Part shown: positions 22,767 through 30,821 of the stretch, one piece after another | How positions within the stretch are numbered: position 1 is the first letter of the stretch | Layout: the number at the start of each line of letters is the position of its first letter | NCBI GenBank assembly: GCA_028704385.1 | Contig: JAQVLA010000007.1 | Location: 62,001 to 126,000 of the forward strand | Direction: 5' to 3' | DNA length: 64,000 nt | Source of the DNA: Bacteroidales bacterium | GTDB lineage: Bacteria > Bacteroidota > Bacteroidia > Bacteroidales > F082 | Position numbers and translations under genes: made by a program | The notes under the pieces: generated by a model | Told to the model about the DNA's origin: nothing | Databases searched by the model: none | Seen by the model: only the letters and a program-made list of their open reading frames with translations

Positions 22767-22904
22767 ACTGTTATAATGTCATTAAGAATTTTGTACAAAA
22801 ATGCATAGATAATTGGGTGTTATAAAAATAGAACTGACAACATGGCAGCATTAATTGATAATAAAATGTAGTGTGTTTTTCTTTGCATAACAAAACCTAA
22901 TGAA
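22767..22904. promoter_or_regulatory. Divergent late promoter region
   Basis: 138 bp between the two late operons. No clear TAnnTTTG box faces either way, which would fit activator-dependent late promoters. A perfect 12-bp palindrome TTTTGTACAAAA lies at 22789-22800. TGACAACATGGC (22835-22846) also occurs over the -33 region of antirepressor promoter 1 (13226-13237). A Mor- or C-like activator gene was not recognised in the window. Confidence 0.45.
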
Positions 22905-23846
22905 ATGGGATATGAAGTTGTAATAAGCAACAGCAAGCTTAACAGTTATAAAACCCGTGTGCTTACAGCGGGAATTGATACCACGCAATTTAAGCGAAAT
23001 CCATTATTGCTATGGATGCACCAGCGGCCTACAAAAGGCAGCCAGGATGAAGTATTGCCAATTGGTATCGTTGAAAATTTACGGGTAGAGGATGATCAAT
23101 TGCTCGGAAATTTAAAGTTTGACGAAACTGATCCATTTGCCCTTCGCATCAAGGCAAAATGGGACGCAGGGATCCTTAAAATGGTAAGTCCAGGTATTGA
23201 CATAGTAGAGCAAACAGATGATAAAGCACTACTGCTTCCGGGACAATTACGAATGACCGTAAGTAAATCGATATTACGCGAAGTGAGCGTGGTTGATATT
23301 GGTGCCAATGACGATGCCCTGGCACTATACAGTGAAGGAATAAAACTAAACCTATCCGCAGGTGAAAGCGGGAATACTCTCAAATTTATTCATCAATCCT
23401 TTAACATGAAAACAATTGCATTAAAACTTGGTTTGCCGGAAACGGCAACCGAAAACGAGGTTTTGCAAACCATCACCACATTGCAGGCTAATGGTCAAAA
23501 ACTGGCTAAACTGGAATCTGAAATGTTGGTAATGAAGAAGAAAAACATCGAGAAATTGGTTGACCAGGCTATCGCGCTCAAGCGGATCACTGCCGACCAG
23601 CGCGACCATTTTATCAAGCTTGGCGAAACATCAGGTGATGAAGTGCTGGGCAAAACACTTGAGCTAATTGCTCCGGCCGGCAAACCTACCGACTTTATTA
23701 ATCCTGGAAATAGCGGTTCTAATCCATCCGCTTACAAAAAGCTTAGTGAAGTGCCAGACAATGTGCGCCTTGATCTGCGCGAAAACAATCGCGAAACTTA
23801 TACAGCTCTTTACAGGGCTGAATATGGAATTGACCCAGTTTACTAA
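22905..23846 (+). CDS. Head maturation protease with C-terminal scaffold
   Basis: 313 residues. Residues 1-150 form a prohead-protease-like domain: NPLLLWMHQ supplies a likely catalytic His (about 39) and SILREVSVVDIGAND the Ser and conserved strand (about 125-139). After a linker, residues 168-313 are a helical scaffold (ATENEVLQTITTLQANGQKLAKLESEMLVMKKK). The same protease-plus-scaffold fusion is found in Mu gene I/Z. First gene of the plus-strand late operon. Confidence 0.82.
   Translation: MGYEVVISNSKLNSYKTRVLTAGIDTTQFKRNPLLLWMHQRPTKGSQDEVLPIGIVENLRVEDDQLLGNLKFDETDPFALRIKAKWDAGILKMVSPGIDIVEQTDDKALLLPGQLRMTVSKSILREVSVVDIGANDDALALYSEGIKLNLSAGESGNTLKFIHQSFNMKTIALKLGLPETATENEVLQTITTLQANGQKLAKLESEMLVMKKKNIEKLVDQAIALKRITADQRDHFIKLGETSGDEVLGKTLELIAPAGKPTDFINPGNSGSNPSAYKKLSEVPDNVRLDLRENNRETYTALYRAEYGIDPVY
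23406..23846 (+). CDS. Scaffold protein from an internal in-frame start
   Basis: ATG 23406 opens MKTIALKLGLPETATENEVLQ in the protease frame and would give 146 residues, exactly the scaffold part. Mu makes its scaffold Z from an internal start in gene I. The typical start context and the clean domain edge support this. The N-terminal residues look like a fresh protein start. Confidence 0.55.
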   Translation: MKTIALKLGLPETATENEVLQTITTLQANGQKLAKLESEMLVMKKKNIEKLVDQAIALKRITADQRDHFIKLGETSGDEVLGKTLELIAPAGKPTDFINPGNSGSNPSAYKKLSEVPDNVRLDLRENNRETYTALYRAEYGIDPVY

Positions 23847-23869
23847 CCAAAATCAAAAAAAATCATAAC

Positions 23870-24919
23870 ATGAAAAAGTTTCTTATTTTATTTATGGCCC
23901 TGATGAGCAATATGCTTATTGGCGCAACAGTGGCCGGAGCGGTTGGCCTAAACCCCTTGTTGGGATCCGCAGTATTGACAAGTGGGGCAGTAGCTATTGG
24001 CCAGTTAGACCTGGCAGGATCGCTTAGGGCAGGCATTTATACAGAGGTATGGACAGGAGAAATGATTAAAGCTTTCCGAAATTCAGTTGAAAGTATCGGG
24101 TGGCTGGCGCGAATAAGGGATTATAGCCAGTATGCAGAAAATGATCTGATTCACTTTGTTGACATTGGCGGAGACCCGGATGTATTGGTAAATAATACAA
24201 CTTATCCCATCGATGTGCAGGATTTGACCGATGCAGACAAAGCTATTGCTCTGGATAAATACCAAACTAAAGCTACACGAATAACAGATGACGAATTATA
24301 CGCAATTAGCTACGATAAAATGGGCAGTGTAATTGAGCGCCACCGCGAGAGCATTGATAGCACAAAATACTCAAGAGCCATCCATGCACTTGCTCCCGCA
24401 GGTCATACATCAGCTACACCGGTTCTGTTAACAACTGGATCTGCCAGTCCTGATGGTGGCCGGAAAATGCTAACACGTGCTGACATTATCAACCTGAAGA
24501 AAGCATATGATAAATTGAAGGTGCCGTCAGCTGGCAGGATATTAGTCCTTAATCCGGATCATGTGGCTGATTTGTTATTGGTTGATCAAAAATTTGCCGA
24601 TCAATATTACAATTACACATCGGGCAAAATTGCTAATATGTATGGTTTTGAGGTGTATGAGTTTGTAGATAACCCCTATTTCAAGCAAAATAAGACAAAG
24701 GTTGCTTACGGAGCAGTGCCCGGAGTGGGTGAGTATATGGCTAGTGTTTCATTCTTTGCCCCACGCATGATGAAGGTTACTGGTAGCACTAAATCCTATC
24801 TATCAGCAGCTAAAGACAATCCAACTACGCAGGAAAACCTTGCCAACTTCAGACATTACTTTATTGCGTTGCCGCTTAAAAATGAAGCCATTGGAGCACT
24901 CGTTTCGGCTACTGCATAA
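23870..24919 (+). CDS. Major capsid protein
   Basis: 349 residues, placed directly after the protease/scaffold gene, with HK97-like features such as GRILVLNPDHVADLLLVDQKFADQYY, GKIANMYGFEVYEFVDNP and MASVSFFAPRMMKV. The first 25 residues (MKKFLILFMALMSNMLIGAT...) look like a signal peptide. In a capsid protein this may be a hydrophobic delta segment removed by the protease, or a membrane assembly tag. The residues after it are rich in Ala/Gly. Intact. Confidence 0.82.
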   Translation: MKKFLILFMALMSNMLIGATVAGAVGLNPLLGSAVLTSGAVAIGQLDLAGSLRAGIYTEVWTGEMIKAFRNSVESIGWLARIRDYSQYAENDLIHFVDIGGDPDVLVNNTTYPIDVQDLTDADKAIALDKYQTKATRITDDELYAISYDKMGSVIERHRESIDSTKYSRAIHALAPAGHTSATPVLLTTGSASPDGGRKMLTRADIINLKKAYDKLKVPSAGRILVLNPDHVADLLLVDQKFADQYYNYTSGKIANMYGFEVYEFVDNPYFKQNKTKVAYGAVPGVGEYMASVSFFAPRMMKVTGSTKSYLSAAKDNPTTQENLANFRHYFIALPLKNEAIGALVSATA

Positions 24920-24936
24920 TTGAATACTGATAATTT

Positions 24937-24975
24937 ATTGTTGAAGGTTAATCGGATGTGTTAACCTTCAACAAT
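24937..24975. terminator. Strong hairpin after the capsid gene
   Basis: ATTGTTGAAGGTTAA (24937-24951) pairs perfectly over 15 bp with 24961-24975 around a 9-nt loop. There is no long T run, so it may be a partial terminator or an RNA stabiliser for the abundant capsid message, and not a full stop. Structured elements downstream of Mu-type capsid genes are known in principle. Confidence 0.65.
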
Positions 24976-24991
24976 CTTAAAAATAACAGAG

Positions 24992-25357
24992 ATGACGGTT
25001 GAAATTATAAGCATCATATTGAACGCTGTGCTTGCAAGCGGCTTCATAGTGACCCTGGTTACTTTAAAAGCTCAACGCAAAAAAGCCGGCACCGAAGCCT
25101 CGCAGGCCGAAGTTGATTTGGTTGCTTCGAGCGTAAAAAGCATGATCGAAAGCCAGAAAGCTCTTATGTTACACAATCAGGAGCTTATAGAGGCACTAAC
25201 AGCAAGTCGAAGAGAAAACCAGCAACTAAGTGATAAGATTGATGAGTTGGAGAAAAAGATCAACTCCATGCTGGCAACAAACCGTCAGATCGTTAATTTG
25301 CTTAAAAAGCTAAAAGTCGATGAATCGTACATTAAACTAATTGAAAAAGATGCGTAA
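24992..25357 (+). CDS. Membrane-anchored coiled-coil protein
   Basis: 121 residues: one membrane helix at 4-24, then a long coiled coil (about 35-110, with SDKIDELEKKINSMLATNRQI). It overlaps the following lipoprotein gene by 8 bp. This could be a holin-type or inner-membrane spanin partner, or a tail-length/connector protein. The lysis guess rests on its neighbour. Confidence 0.5.
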   Translation: MTVEIISIILNAVLASGFIVTLVTLKAQRKKAGTEASQAEVDLVASSVKSMIESQKALMLHNQELIEALTASRRENQQLSDKIDELEKKINSMLATNRQIVNLLKKLKVDESYIKLIEKDA

Positions 25358-25841
25358 TCTTTTGATAATATTAATAGTTGTGCTTATAGGCGGTTGCTCT
25401 AGCTCTAAAAAAGTTGGGCATTCGGTTTATGATTCGATCACTGTCGATAAAACTACCATACAGCAAGATACAGTAATTCAAATTGCTGCGGATACAAGCT
25501 TGTATCAGGCTCTTGTAACATGTGACAGCCTGGGAAGAGCTTATTTAAGCGAAATAGAAACATTAAATAAAGGCAAACGTTCATCACTCATACAGCCAAC
25601 GCTCACACCATTGCCGTTTGGCAGCTTATTGAGCCTCGGCTGCACTTGTGATTCAATGGCTATATACCTGGCCATGCACCGTATCACTGAAAGGATACAT
25701 CAAACAAAAAGTAAAAGTGAGGTAGTAACGGTTGAAGTAAACAAACTCAACTGGTGGCAGCAAACCCAGGTATATGGGTTTCGTGTGCTGGCGGCCTTGC
25801 TTGGATTATTCATTCTCATTAAAACCATAAAACATGTCTAA
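25350..25841 (+). CDS. Lipoprotein with C-terminal membrane helix (spanin candidate)
   Basis: From ATG 25350 the product is 163 residues. A lipobox LIGGC follows a short signal (residues 1-17), and a second hydrophobic helix lies at about 142-160 (YGFRVLAALLGLFILI). An outer-membrane lipid anchor plus an inner-membrane helix in one protein is the design of unimolecular spanins, which fuse the two membranes at lysis. A CTCDS cysteine pair sits in the middle. No sequence relationship to known spanins can be seen by eye. Confidence 0.55.
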   Translation: MRNLLIILIVVLIGGCSSSKKVGHSVYDSITVDKTTIQQDTVIQIAADTSLYQALVTCDSLGRAYLSEIETLNKGKRSSLIQPTLTPLPFGSLLSLGCTCDSMAIYLAMHRITERIHQTKSKSEVVTVEVNKLNWWQQTQVYGFRVLAALLGLFILIKTIKHV

Positions 25842-26082
25842 GAAAAAAACACCGCCCATTGAGGCAACCTCAGATCAGCTGCCTAATCAGAAAGATCAAG
25901 TGGCTAAAATAGCACCAAAGTTCGTGTCAATTGCTAAAAAAGTATTTGACACCGGCACTTATTCAGAACTTCATATAACGGCAGATGGCACTTGCTTTAC
26001 GCAAATAAATAATGCTCAAATGCATGCCGCCAGCCTGAAGCAGCCGGAAATTGTATCAATTAAAAGAGAGGAGATAAAATAA
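25834..26082 (+). CDS. Small late protein upstream of the sheath
   Basis: 82 residues, charged N terminus, then KFVSIAKKVFDTGTYSELHITADGTCFTQINNAQMHA. Overlaps its upstream neighbour by 8 bp and the sheath start by 1 bp. Mu gp38 (DUF2635) occupies a similar place, but I cannot confirm homology. Confidence 0.5.
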   Translation: MSKKKTPPIEATSDQLPNQKDQVAKIAPKFVSIAKKVFDTGTYSELHITADGTCFTQINNAQMHAASLKQPEIVSIKREEIK

Positions 26083-27272
26083 TGCTACCACGTGTAATTA
26101 TCAATTTTGCCAACGCATCCCTCGGACGGGTTACACCCAGCCCCGATGGCGTGTTTGGACTGCTCGCGACAGGGGTGTCAGTAGTCAATACTTTTAACCT
26201 GCTAACCAGCTACCTGGTACGATCAATGGACGATGTTACAAAAGGACTCGGCATTACAACCGAAAACAATCCTGGACTTTATAAAGTGCTAAGCGAATTT
26301 TATGCAGAGGCTGGTGATGGCACTGAGCTTTGGCTGCGTGCATTTGCCGATACGGTAACGATGACACAGATGGTTGACAGCTCTATTGAAGCCAATGCAA
26401 AGGCACTGCTACAAGATGCCGGAGGCAGAATAAGAGCTTTGTTTGTGCATCGTACACCTCCTGTAGGTTATACAGAAGAAGTAACTTCTGGATATGATGC
26501 TGATGTTACAACAGCTATAACAAAGGCTCAAACATTAGGCGAATATGCTACAAATAGTTTGAAAGCTCCAATTTTTGTTGTCATCAGCGGATTGTATTTC
26601 CAGGGATCTACTACAGTGGATTTAAGGGAAATGACAAATAACAGGGTAGCTGTAATGATTGGTGATACAGTGCCTGGTGATGGATGTGCTATTGGAGTGC
26701 TGGCAGGAAGACTTGCAAAAGATCCTGTTCACCGCAATTGTGGTCGTGTACGCAGTGGAGCTCTTAAGCCAACAGTTGCATATGTAGGTAGTACTAAGGT
26801 TGACACCGCCGACATAACCAGTCTGCATGATAAAGGATACATTACCTTCAGGAAACATGTAGGCCGTGCCGGTTACTTCTTTACCGATGATCCGCTGGCT
26901 ACCCTGCCCACCGACGACTACAACGGAATTGCAGTACGCCGGGTAATTGATAAAGCCTACCGGCTGGCTTATGGTGTAATGCTGGATGAAACCCTGGAAG
27001 AGATAACCGTGAATGATGCCGGACAGGTAAGCATAAGCTATGCAAAAAGCGTGGAAAACCGCGTGGAAAACGCAATTGTAAATTCGATGACCGCCAATGG
27101 CGAGCTAGGCAATGACCCTGACGACCAAAACGACACCGCCGTGGAGTGCCTGGTAGATACCGATCAAAACGTGGTGAGCACCGGAAAGTTGGTGGTAGGA
27201 CTGCGTATTAAACCAGTTGGCTATGCCAAATACATCGAGGTTGAGCTTGGATTTAAAACCATAACACAATAA
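26082..27272 (+). CDS. Tail sheath protein (DUF2586-like)
   Basis: 396 residues. Start LPRVIINFANASLGRVTPSPDGVFGLLATG and end KPVGYAKYIEVELGFKTITQ match the DUF2586 sheath of Bacteroidota myophages. The conserved middle includes HVGRAGYFFTDDPLA...Y.GI..RRVIDKA. Followed 4 bp later by the tube gene. Sheath contraction drives the tail tube through the envelope. Confidence 0.85.
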   Translation: MLPRVIINFANASLGRVTPSPDGVFGLLATGVSVVNTFNLLTSYLVRSMDDVTKGLGITTENNPGLYKVLSEFYAEAGDGTELWLRAFADTVTMTQMVDSSIEANAKALLQDAGGRIRALFVHRTPPVGYTEEVTSGYDADVTTAITKAQTLGEYATNSLKAPIFVVISGLYFQGSTTVDLREMTNNRVAVMIGDTVPGDGCAIGVLAGRLAKDPVHRNCGRVRSGALKPTVAYVGSTKVDTADITSLHDKGYITFRKHVGRAGYFFTDDPLATLPTDDYNGIAVRRVIDKAYRLAYGVMLDETLEEITVNDAGQVSISYAKSVENRVENAIVNSMTANGELGNDPDDQNDTAVECLVDTDQNVVSTGKLVVGLRIKPVGYAKYIEVELGFKTITQ

Positions 27273-27276
27273 GCAA

Positions 27277-27690
27277 ATGATTGATACAAAACAATATGAG
27301 TGGAGCGATGTAACCCTCGAAATGGGTGGCCGCATCGTAACCGGATGCCGGGGCATAAAGTACAACACCAAGATGGAAAAGGAGCCGGTGTATGCCAAAG
27401 GCAACGAACCCCAACACATACAACGCGGTAACCGCACCTACGAGGGCGAAATAACCCTGTTGCAAAGCGAACTTGAAACCCTGCGCCTACTTGGCAAGGG
27501 CAGCGTGGTAGATTTGCGTATGGATGCTGTGGTGGTATATGGCAACCCCTCAAAAGGCGACATTATCACTGTTGATAAAATTCGCGGTTTAGAATTTACC
27601 GAAGACCCCAAAGAGTTTAAACAAGGTGATAAGTTCATGGAGATTACCCTGCCATTTATTGCCTTGCGTATCGAAAACCAAAAACCATAA
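27277..27690 (+). CDS. Tail tube protein
   Basis: 137 residues with a beta-sandwich pattern (VTLEMGGRIVTGCRGIKYNTKMEKEPVYAKGNEP, RTYEGEITLLQSELETL, FTEDPKEFKQGDKFMEITLPFIA) typical of small tube proteins that stack beneath the sheath. Gene order sheath, tube, chaperones, tape measure is that of myophages. Confidence 0.8.
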   Translation: MIDTKQYEWSDVTLEMGGRIVTGCRGIKYNTKMEKEPVYAKGNEPQHIQRGNRTYEGEITLLQSELETLRLLGKGSVVDLRMDAVVVYGNPSKGDIITVDKIRGLEFTEDPKEFKQGDKFMEITLPFIALRIENQKP

Positions 27691-27693
27691 ACA

Positions 27694-27999
27694 ATGAGCG
27701 AATTAAAAGGACAGGCCACTCCTGAACAAATTGAAGCCTGGAAAAAAAAGCACGGAAAAGTATTTGCCGTTAAAGTAGATGGTCATATCGGCTATTTAAA
27801 AAAACCCGACCGCAGAATCCTATCTTATGCCACCCTGGCCGGATCAACTGACCCTATCAAGTTTAACGAAACAATGTTAAACAACTGCTGGCTTGGAGGC
27901 AGCGAAGCTATTAAAACCGACGACGACCTGTTTTTGGGCGTATCGGGCAAGCTGGCCGAACTTATCCAGGTAAAAGAAGCCGAACTGGTAAACTTATAA
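27694..27999 (+). CDS. Tail assembly chaperone, first frame
   Basis: 101 residues (TPEQIEAWKKKHGKVFAVKVDGHIGYLKKPDRR near the start). Position between tube and tape measure and the overlap with a second frame identify it as the G-like tail chaperone that coats the tape measure during tail assembly. Confidence 0.75.
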   Translation: MSELKGQATPEQIEAWKKKHGKVFAVKVDGHIGYLKKPDRRILSYATLAGSTDPIKFNETMLNNCWLGGSEAIKTDDDLFLGVSGKLAELIQVKEAELVNL

Positions 28000-28166
28000 A
28001 GTCGGCAGAAGTTAACGATCGGGATTTTGTGCGGGTAGTAGATGCCCAGTTACGTTACTACCTTCACATTTCCGATCCTGACCGACTGAGCGATGAAGAC
28101 TGGGCTATGCGCATAAAAGAATTGGAGTGGATTAGAAAAAAAGAGGCCGAGGCGAATAGGGGTTAA
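27996..28166 (+). CDS. Tail assembly chaperone, second frame (GT-like extension)
   Basis: A frame one base behind (-1) that of 27694-27999 stays open from 27915 to TAA 28164-28166. The part after the first stop reads like real protein (VNDRDFVRVVDAQLRYYLHISDPDRLSDEDWAMRIKELEWIRKK). Lambda G/GT and Mu gp41 equivalents are made by -1 frameshifting. I see no perfect X-XXY-YYZ slippery heptamer in the overlap; CTGTTTTTGGG (27928-27938) is the closest. Translation from GTG 28029 is an alternative. Confidence 0.6.
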   Translation: MKSAEVNDRDFVRVVDAQLRYYLHISDPDRLSDEDWAMRIKELEWIRKKEAEANRG

Positions 28167-28279
28167 AAATCGAAATCATTGTTTTTTGAAAAGCCATATT
28201 TTATCATCCAGATTATAAATGAAAGTATAGCTAAGGCAAACACTCCAGTAACGAGATAAGATAAAATGAGTTTTAACAT
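28163..28279 (-). CDS. 38-residue membrane peptide on the opposite strand
   Basis: ATG at 28277-28279, stop at 28163-28165. The sequence starts MLKLILSYLVTGVFALAILS and contains one membrane helix of about 25 residues with a basic/aromatic end (MIKYGFSKNND). It fills the gap between the tail chaperones and the tape measure, against the late operon. The minus strand upstream carries a perfect promoter (TTGAC, 19 bp, TATATTTG) ending 20 bp before the ATG. Such a gene would be active in the lysogen. Possible roles are superinfection exclusion or a small host modulator; both are guesses. Confidence 0.6.
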   Translation of the reverse strand: MLKLILSYLVTGVFALAILSFIIWMIKYGFSKNNDFDF

Positions 28280-28299
28280 GATTGTTATTTTTTGCATTG

Positions 28300-28331
28300 C
28301 AAATATAAGCTAAAATGAGTACTACTGTCAA
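28300..28331 (-). promoter_or_regulatory. Host-type promoter facing backwards inside the tail operon
   Basis: Read on the minus strand: TTGAC (28327-28331), 19 bp, TATATTTG (28300-28307). Both boxes match the Bacteroidota consensus exactly, and the -33 box lies within the start of the tape-measure gene. Confidence 0.7.
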
Positions 28332-30267
28332 TTATAGCTTTAACATAGTTGGTAATGCCGCGGTTGTATTAAACAATATCACCGGTGGCATCGACAAAAT
28401 GAATACATCTGTTAAAAAAAGTGCAGGGTTATTTCAGAATCTGAGTGCAAAAATAATTGTGTTTAACCAGGCCTCAGAGCTGCTACAAAACTTCAATAAC
28501 AGCCTTATGAACGGGGCGGAGGCCGGCCTTGAGCTGGATAAATCTCTGGCTGATTTATCTGCTATATCGGGGCTCACAGGCGACAAATTGAAAGAAGTTG
28601 AAGGATATGCACGACAATCTGCCAAGGCCTTTGGAGGTAGCGCAGCTCAAGGTGTAGAGAGTTATAAGCTCATTCTTTCGCAGTTAGCTCCTGAGATCGC
28701 TGAAGTGCCTAGTGCCCTCTCTGCCATGGGGAAACATGTGAATGTGTTGAGTAAAACAATGGGAGGTAATGCAACTGCTGCAGCTGAAGTGCTAACCACC
28801 GCCATGAATCAATACCAGGTTTCACTAGATGACCCAACAAGAGCGTCTGAGAAGATGGCTGAAATGATGAACGTAATGGCAGCTGCTGCTGCTGTAGGTA
28901 GTGCGGAGTTACCAGCAATTAAACAAGCTCTTGAGCAATCTGGTATGGCGGCAAAGATGAGTGGTGTATCATTTGAGGAGCTAAATGCTTCTATACAAGT
29001 ATTAGATAAAGCAGGCAAAAAAGGAGCTGAAGGTGGAGTTGCAATTCGAAATGCACTTAGCATTTTAGGCCAGGGCAGGTTTATGCCAAAGAAAACAGCT
29101 GATGCCCTGATGAGTGCCGGAATTGATGTTGAAGCACTCGGAGACAAAAGCCTAACACTTGCTACACGTTTGAAAATGCTGCAACCGGTGATGAACGATA
29201 GCGCATTGATTGGCGAGATATTTGGCAGAGAAAACTCAAATGCCGGTACGGCTTTAATTGCCGGGGTAAGCAAAATAGAGGAATATACAAAGGCAGTAAG
29301 AGGTACACAAACAGCAACTGAGCAAGCTAATATAGTGATGGAAAGCCAAAGCGAAAAGCTTGCACGGGTAAAAGCGGCTTTTGATAATGTAAAAATATCA
29401 ATGTTTAACGCTCTTGGCGGCGCGTTACCCTACCTTCAGGTTTCAATGGAAATATTGGTTCCTTTAAGTCAATCTATTCCGCTATTTTCTGCACTTGGAA
29501 GTGCGATTGCTTATGTAACCAATGCAGAAAAAATGAAAGCTTTGTGGGATGGCGTGTTAGCAACTAAAACAACAATACTAACAGGCGTTACATGGTTGTG
29601 GAATGCTGCATTAGCGGCAAATCCTATATTGTGGGTAGTGTTAGGAATAGGTGCATTAGTAGCAGCATTAGTACTCGCCTGGAATAAACTCGACTGGTTT
29701 AGGGGTGGCGTTATGGCTGCCTGGGAAAGTATTAAACAGTTTGGCATCATCCTAAAAGACTTTGTAATTGACCGCATCAAAGGCATTATCAGTGGTATTG
29801 CAGGCATCGGCGGCGCGTTGGTAAAACTGTTTAAAGGCGACTTTACCGGAGCATGGCAAACAGCCAAACAGGCTGCCGGCGACCTTATTGGCATTGATGC
29901 CGTTAAGAATTCTGTGGGCAAAGCCAAAGATGCCGGTAAGGAGATTGCCGGAGCTTACCAGGAAGGTGTAAAACAGGTAGCCTATAAAAAACAAGCTGCA
30001 GGGCTCAAAAATGGTATTGATGTTCCTGTTATTCCAGGAACCTCCACCGTGCCCGGTGCAGGAACTTCTCCTGATAATCCAGTAGCACCCACCACCAAAG
30101 CTATTGCCGAAGGTGGAACCCGCAACACCACTCTGACTATTAACCTAAACAATCTGGTCGAAAACATTCATTTTAGTGGCAATATGAAAGAAAATGCTAA
30201 CAATCTGCAAGCCCAGGTAGAAGAAACCCTGTTACGAGTTATCAACATAGCCAAAGCCACTGCCTGA
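28315..30267 (+). CDS. Tail tape measure protein
   Basis: 650 residues. A TP901-type domain covers about 60-350 (GLELDKSLADLSAISGLTGDKLKEVEGYARQSAKAFGGSAAQ, and GGNATAAAEVLTTAMNQYQ). Two hydrophobic membrane-like segments follow (about 390-410 and 420-450), then Ala/Gly-rich helix to the end. It sets tail length; at about 650 residues a tail near 95-100 nm would follow from the usual 0.15 nm per residue. The last codons overlap the next start by 1 bp. Confidence 0.88.
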   Translation: MSTTVNYSFNIVGNAAVVLNNITGGIDKMNTSVKKSAGLFQNLSAKIIVFNQASELLQNFNNSLMNGAEAGLELDKSLADLSAISGLTGDKLKEVEGYARQSAKAFGGSAAQGVESYKLILSQLAPEIAEVPSALSAMGKHVNVLSKTMGGNATAAAEVLTTAMNQYQVSLDDPTRASEKMAEMMNVMAAAAAVGSAELPAIKQALEQSGMAAKMSGVSFEELNASIQVLDKAGKKGAEGGVAIRNALSILGQGRFMPKKTADALMSAGIDVEALGDKSLTLATRLKMLQPVMNDSALIGEIFGRENSNAGTALIAGVSKIEEYTKAVRGTQTATEQANIVMESQSEKLARVKAAFDNVKISMFNALGGALPYLQVSMEILVPLSQSIPLFSALGSAIAYVTNAEKMKALWDGVLATKTTILTGVTWLWNAALAANPILWVVLGIGALVAALVLAWNKLDWFRGGVMAAWESIKQFGIILKDFVIDRIKGIISGIAGIGGALVKLFKGDFTGAWQTAKQAAGDLIGIDAVKNSVGKAKDAGKEIAGAYQEGVKQVAYKKQAAGLKNGIDVPVIPGTSTVPGAGTSPDNPVAPTTKAIAEGGTRNTTLTINLNNLVENIHFSGNMKENANNLQAQVEETLLRVINIAKATA

Positions 30268-30821
30268 TGGATAAAGTAATTGCCACCGGATTTAACTTGC
30301 CGCCTTTCTTTTTAAAAGATAAGGTGGTGATAATTAACTACAATTCTGAAAGCAAACAAATGTCTGTTGCTTCTGATTTTTCAGGCATACGCTCGCAGTA
30401 TCCGCTTACATTTTTAAGCAATGCAAGTGTTAGCCGCGACTTTGTGTTTCCGATCGACCCTTTTATCAACCTGAGCTTTAAAAACATCATCACACGCCGC
30501 CGCGTAGCCAAAGGCAGCAACCGTGGAACCATTAAAGAACGTTGGACACAGGATGATGTGGAAATCACCATCTCGGGCATACTCATAAACCCAACAGGAG
30601 CATATCCCGAAGAAGTAGATCGACTGGTAGAATTTTTTGAAGCTCGCCAGGCCATCGATGTTACCAGCCCCCTGCTTAACCAGCATTCAATATTCAGCAT
30701 TGTAATTGAAAGCCTCGATTTGCCACATACAAAGGGTTTGGAAAATCAGGCATTCACCATCAAAGCTTATAGCGATGACGTGTTTGAACTCTTGCAAAAG
30801 CAGACCACAAATGAACTATAA
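30267..30821 (+). CDS. Baseplate-proximal protein (DUF6046-like)
   Basis: 184 residues. VIINYNSESKQMSVASDFSG, FPIDPFINLSFKNIITRRRVAKGSNRGTIKERWTQDDVEITISG and EEVDRLVEFFEARQAIDV resemble the N-terminal tail component placed after the tape measure in many Bacteroidota myophages. Probably a LysM-free tail tip or hub-linking protein. Overlaps the hub gene by 11 bp. Confidence 0.65.
   Translation: MDKVIATGFNLPPFFLKDKVVIINYNSESKQMSVASDFSGIRSQYPLTFLSNASVSRDFVFPIDPFINLSFKNIITRRRVAKGSNRGTIKERWTQDDVEITISGILINPTGAYPEEVDRLVEFFEARQAIDVTSPLLNQHSIFSIVIESLDLPHTKGLENQAFTIKAYSDDVFELLQKQTTNEL

Noticed and set aside
29511-29927. 138-residue minus-strand frame in the tape measure
   Set aside because: Alanine/proline-rich mirror of the tape-measure codons with no promoter.
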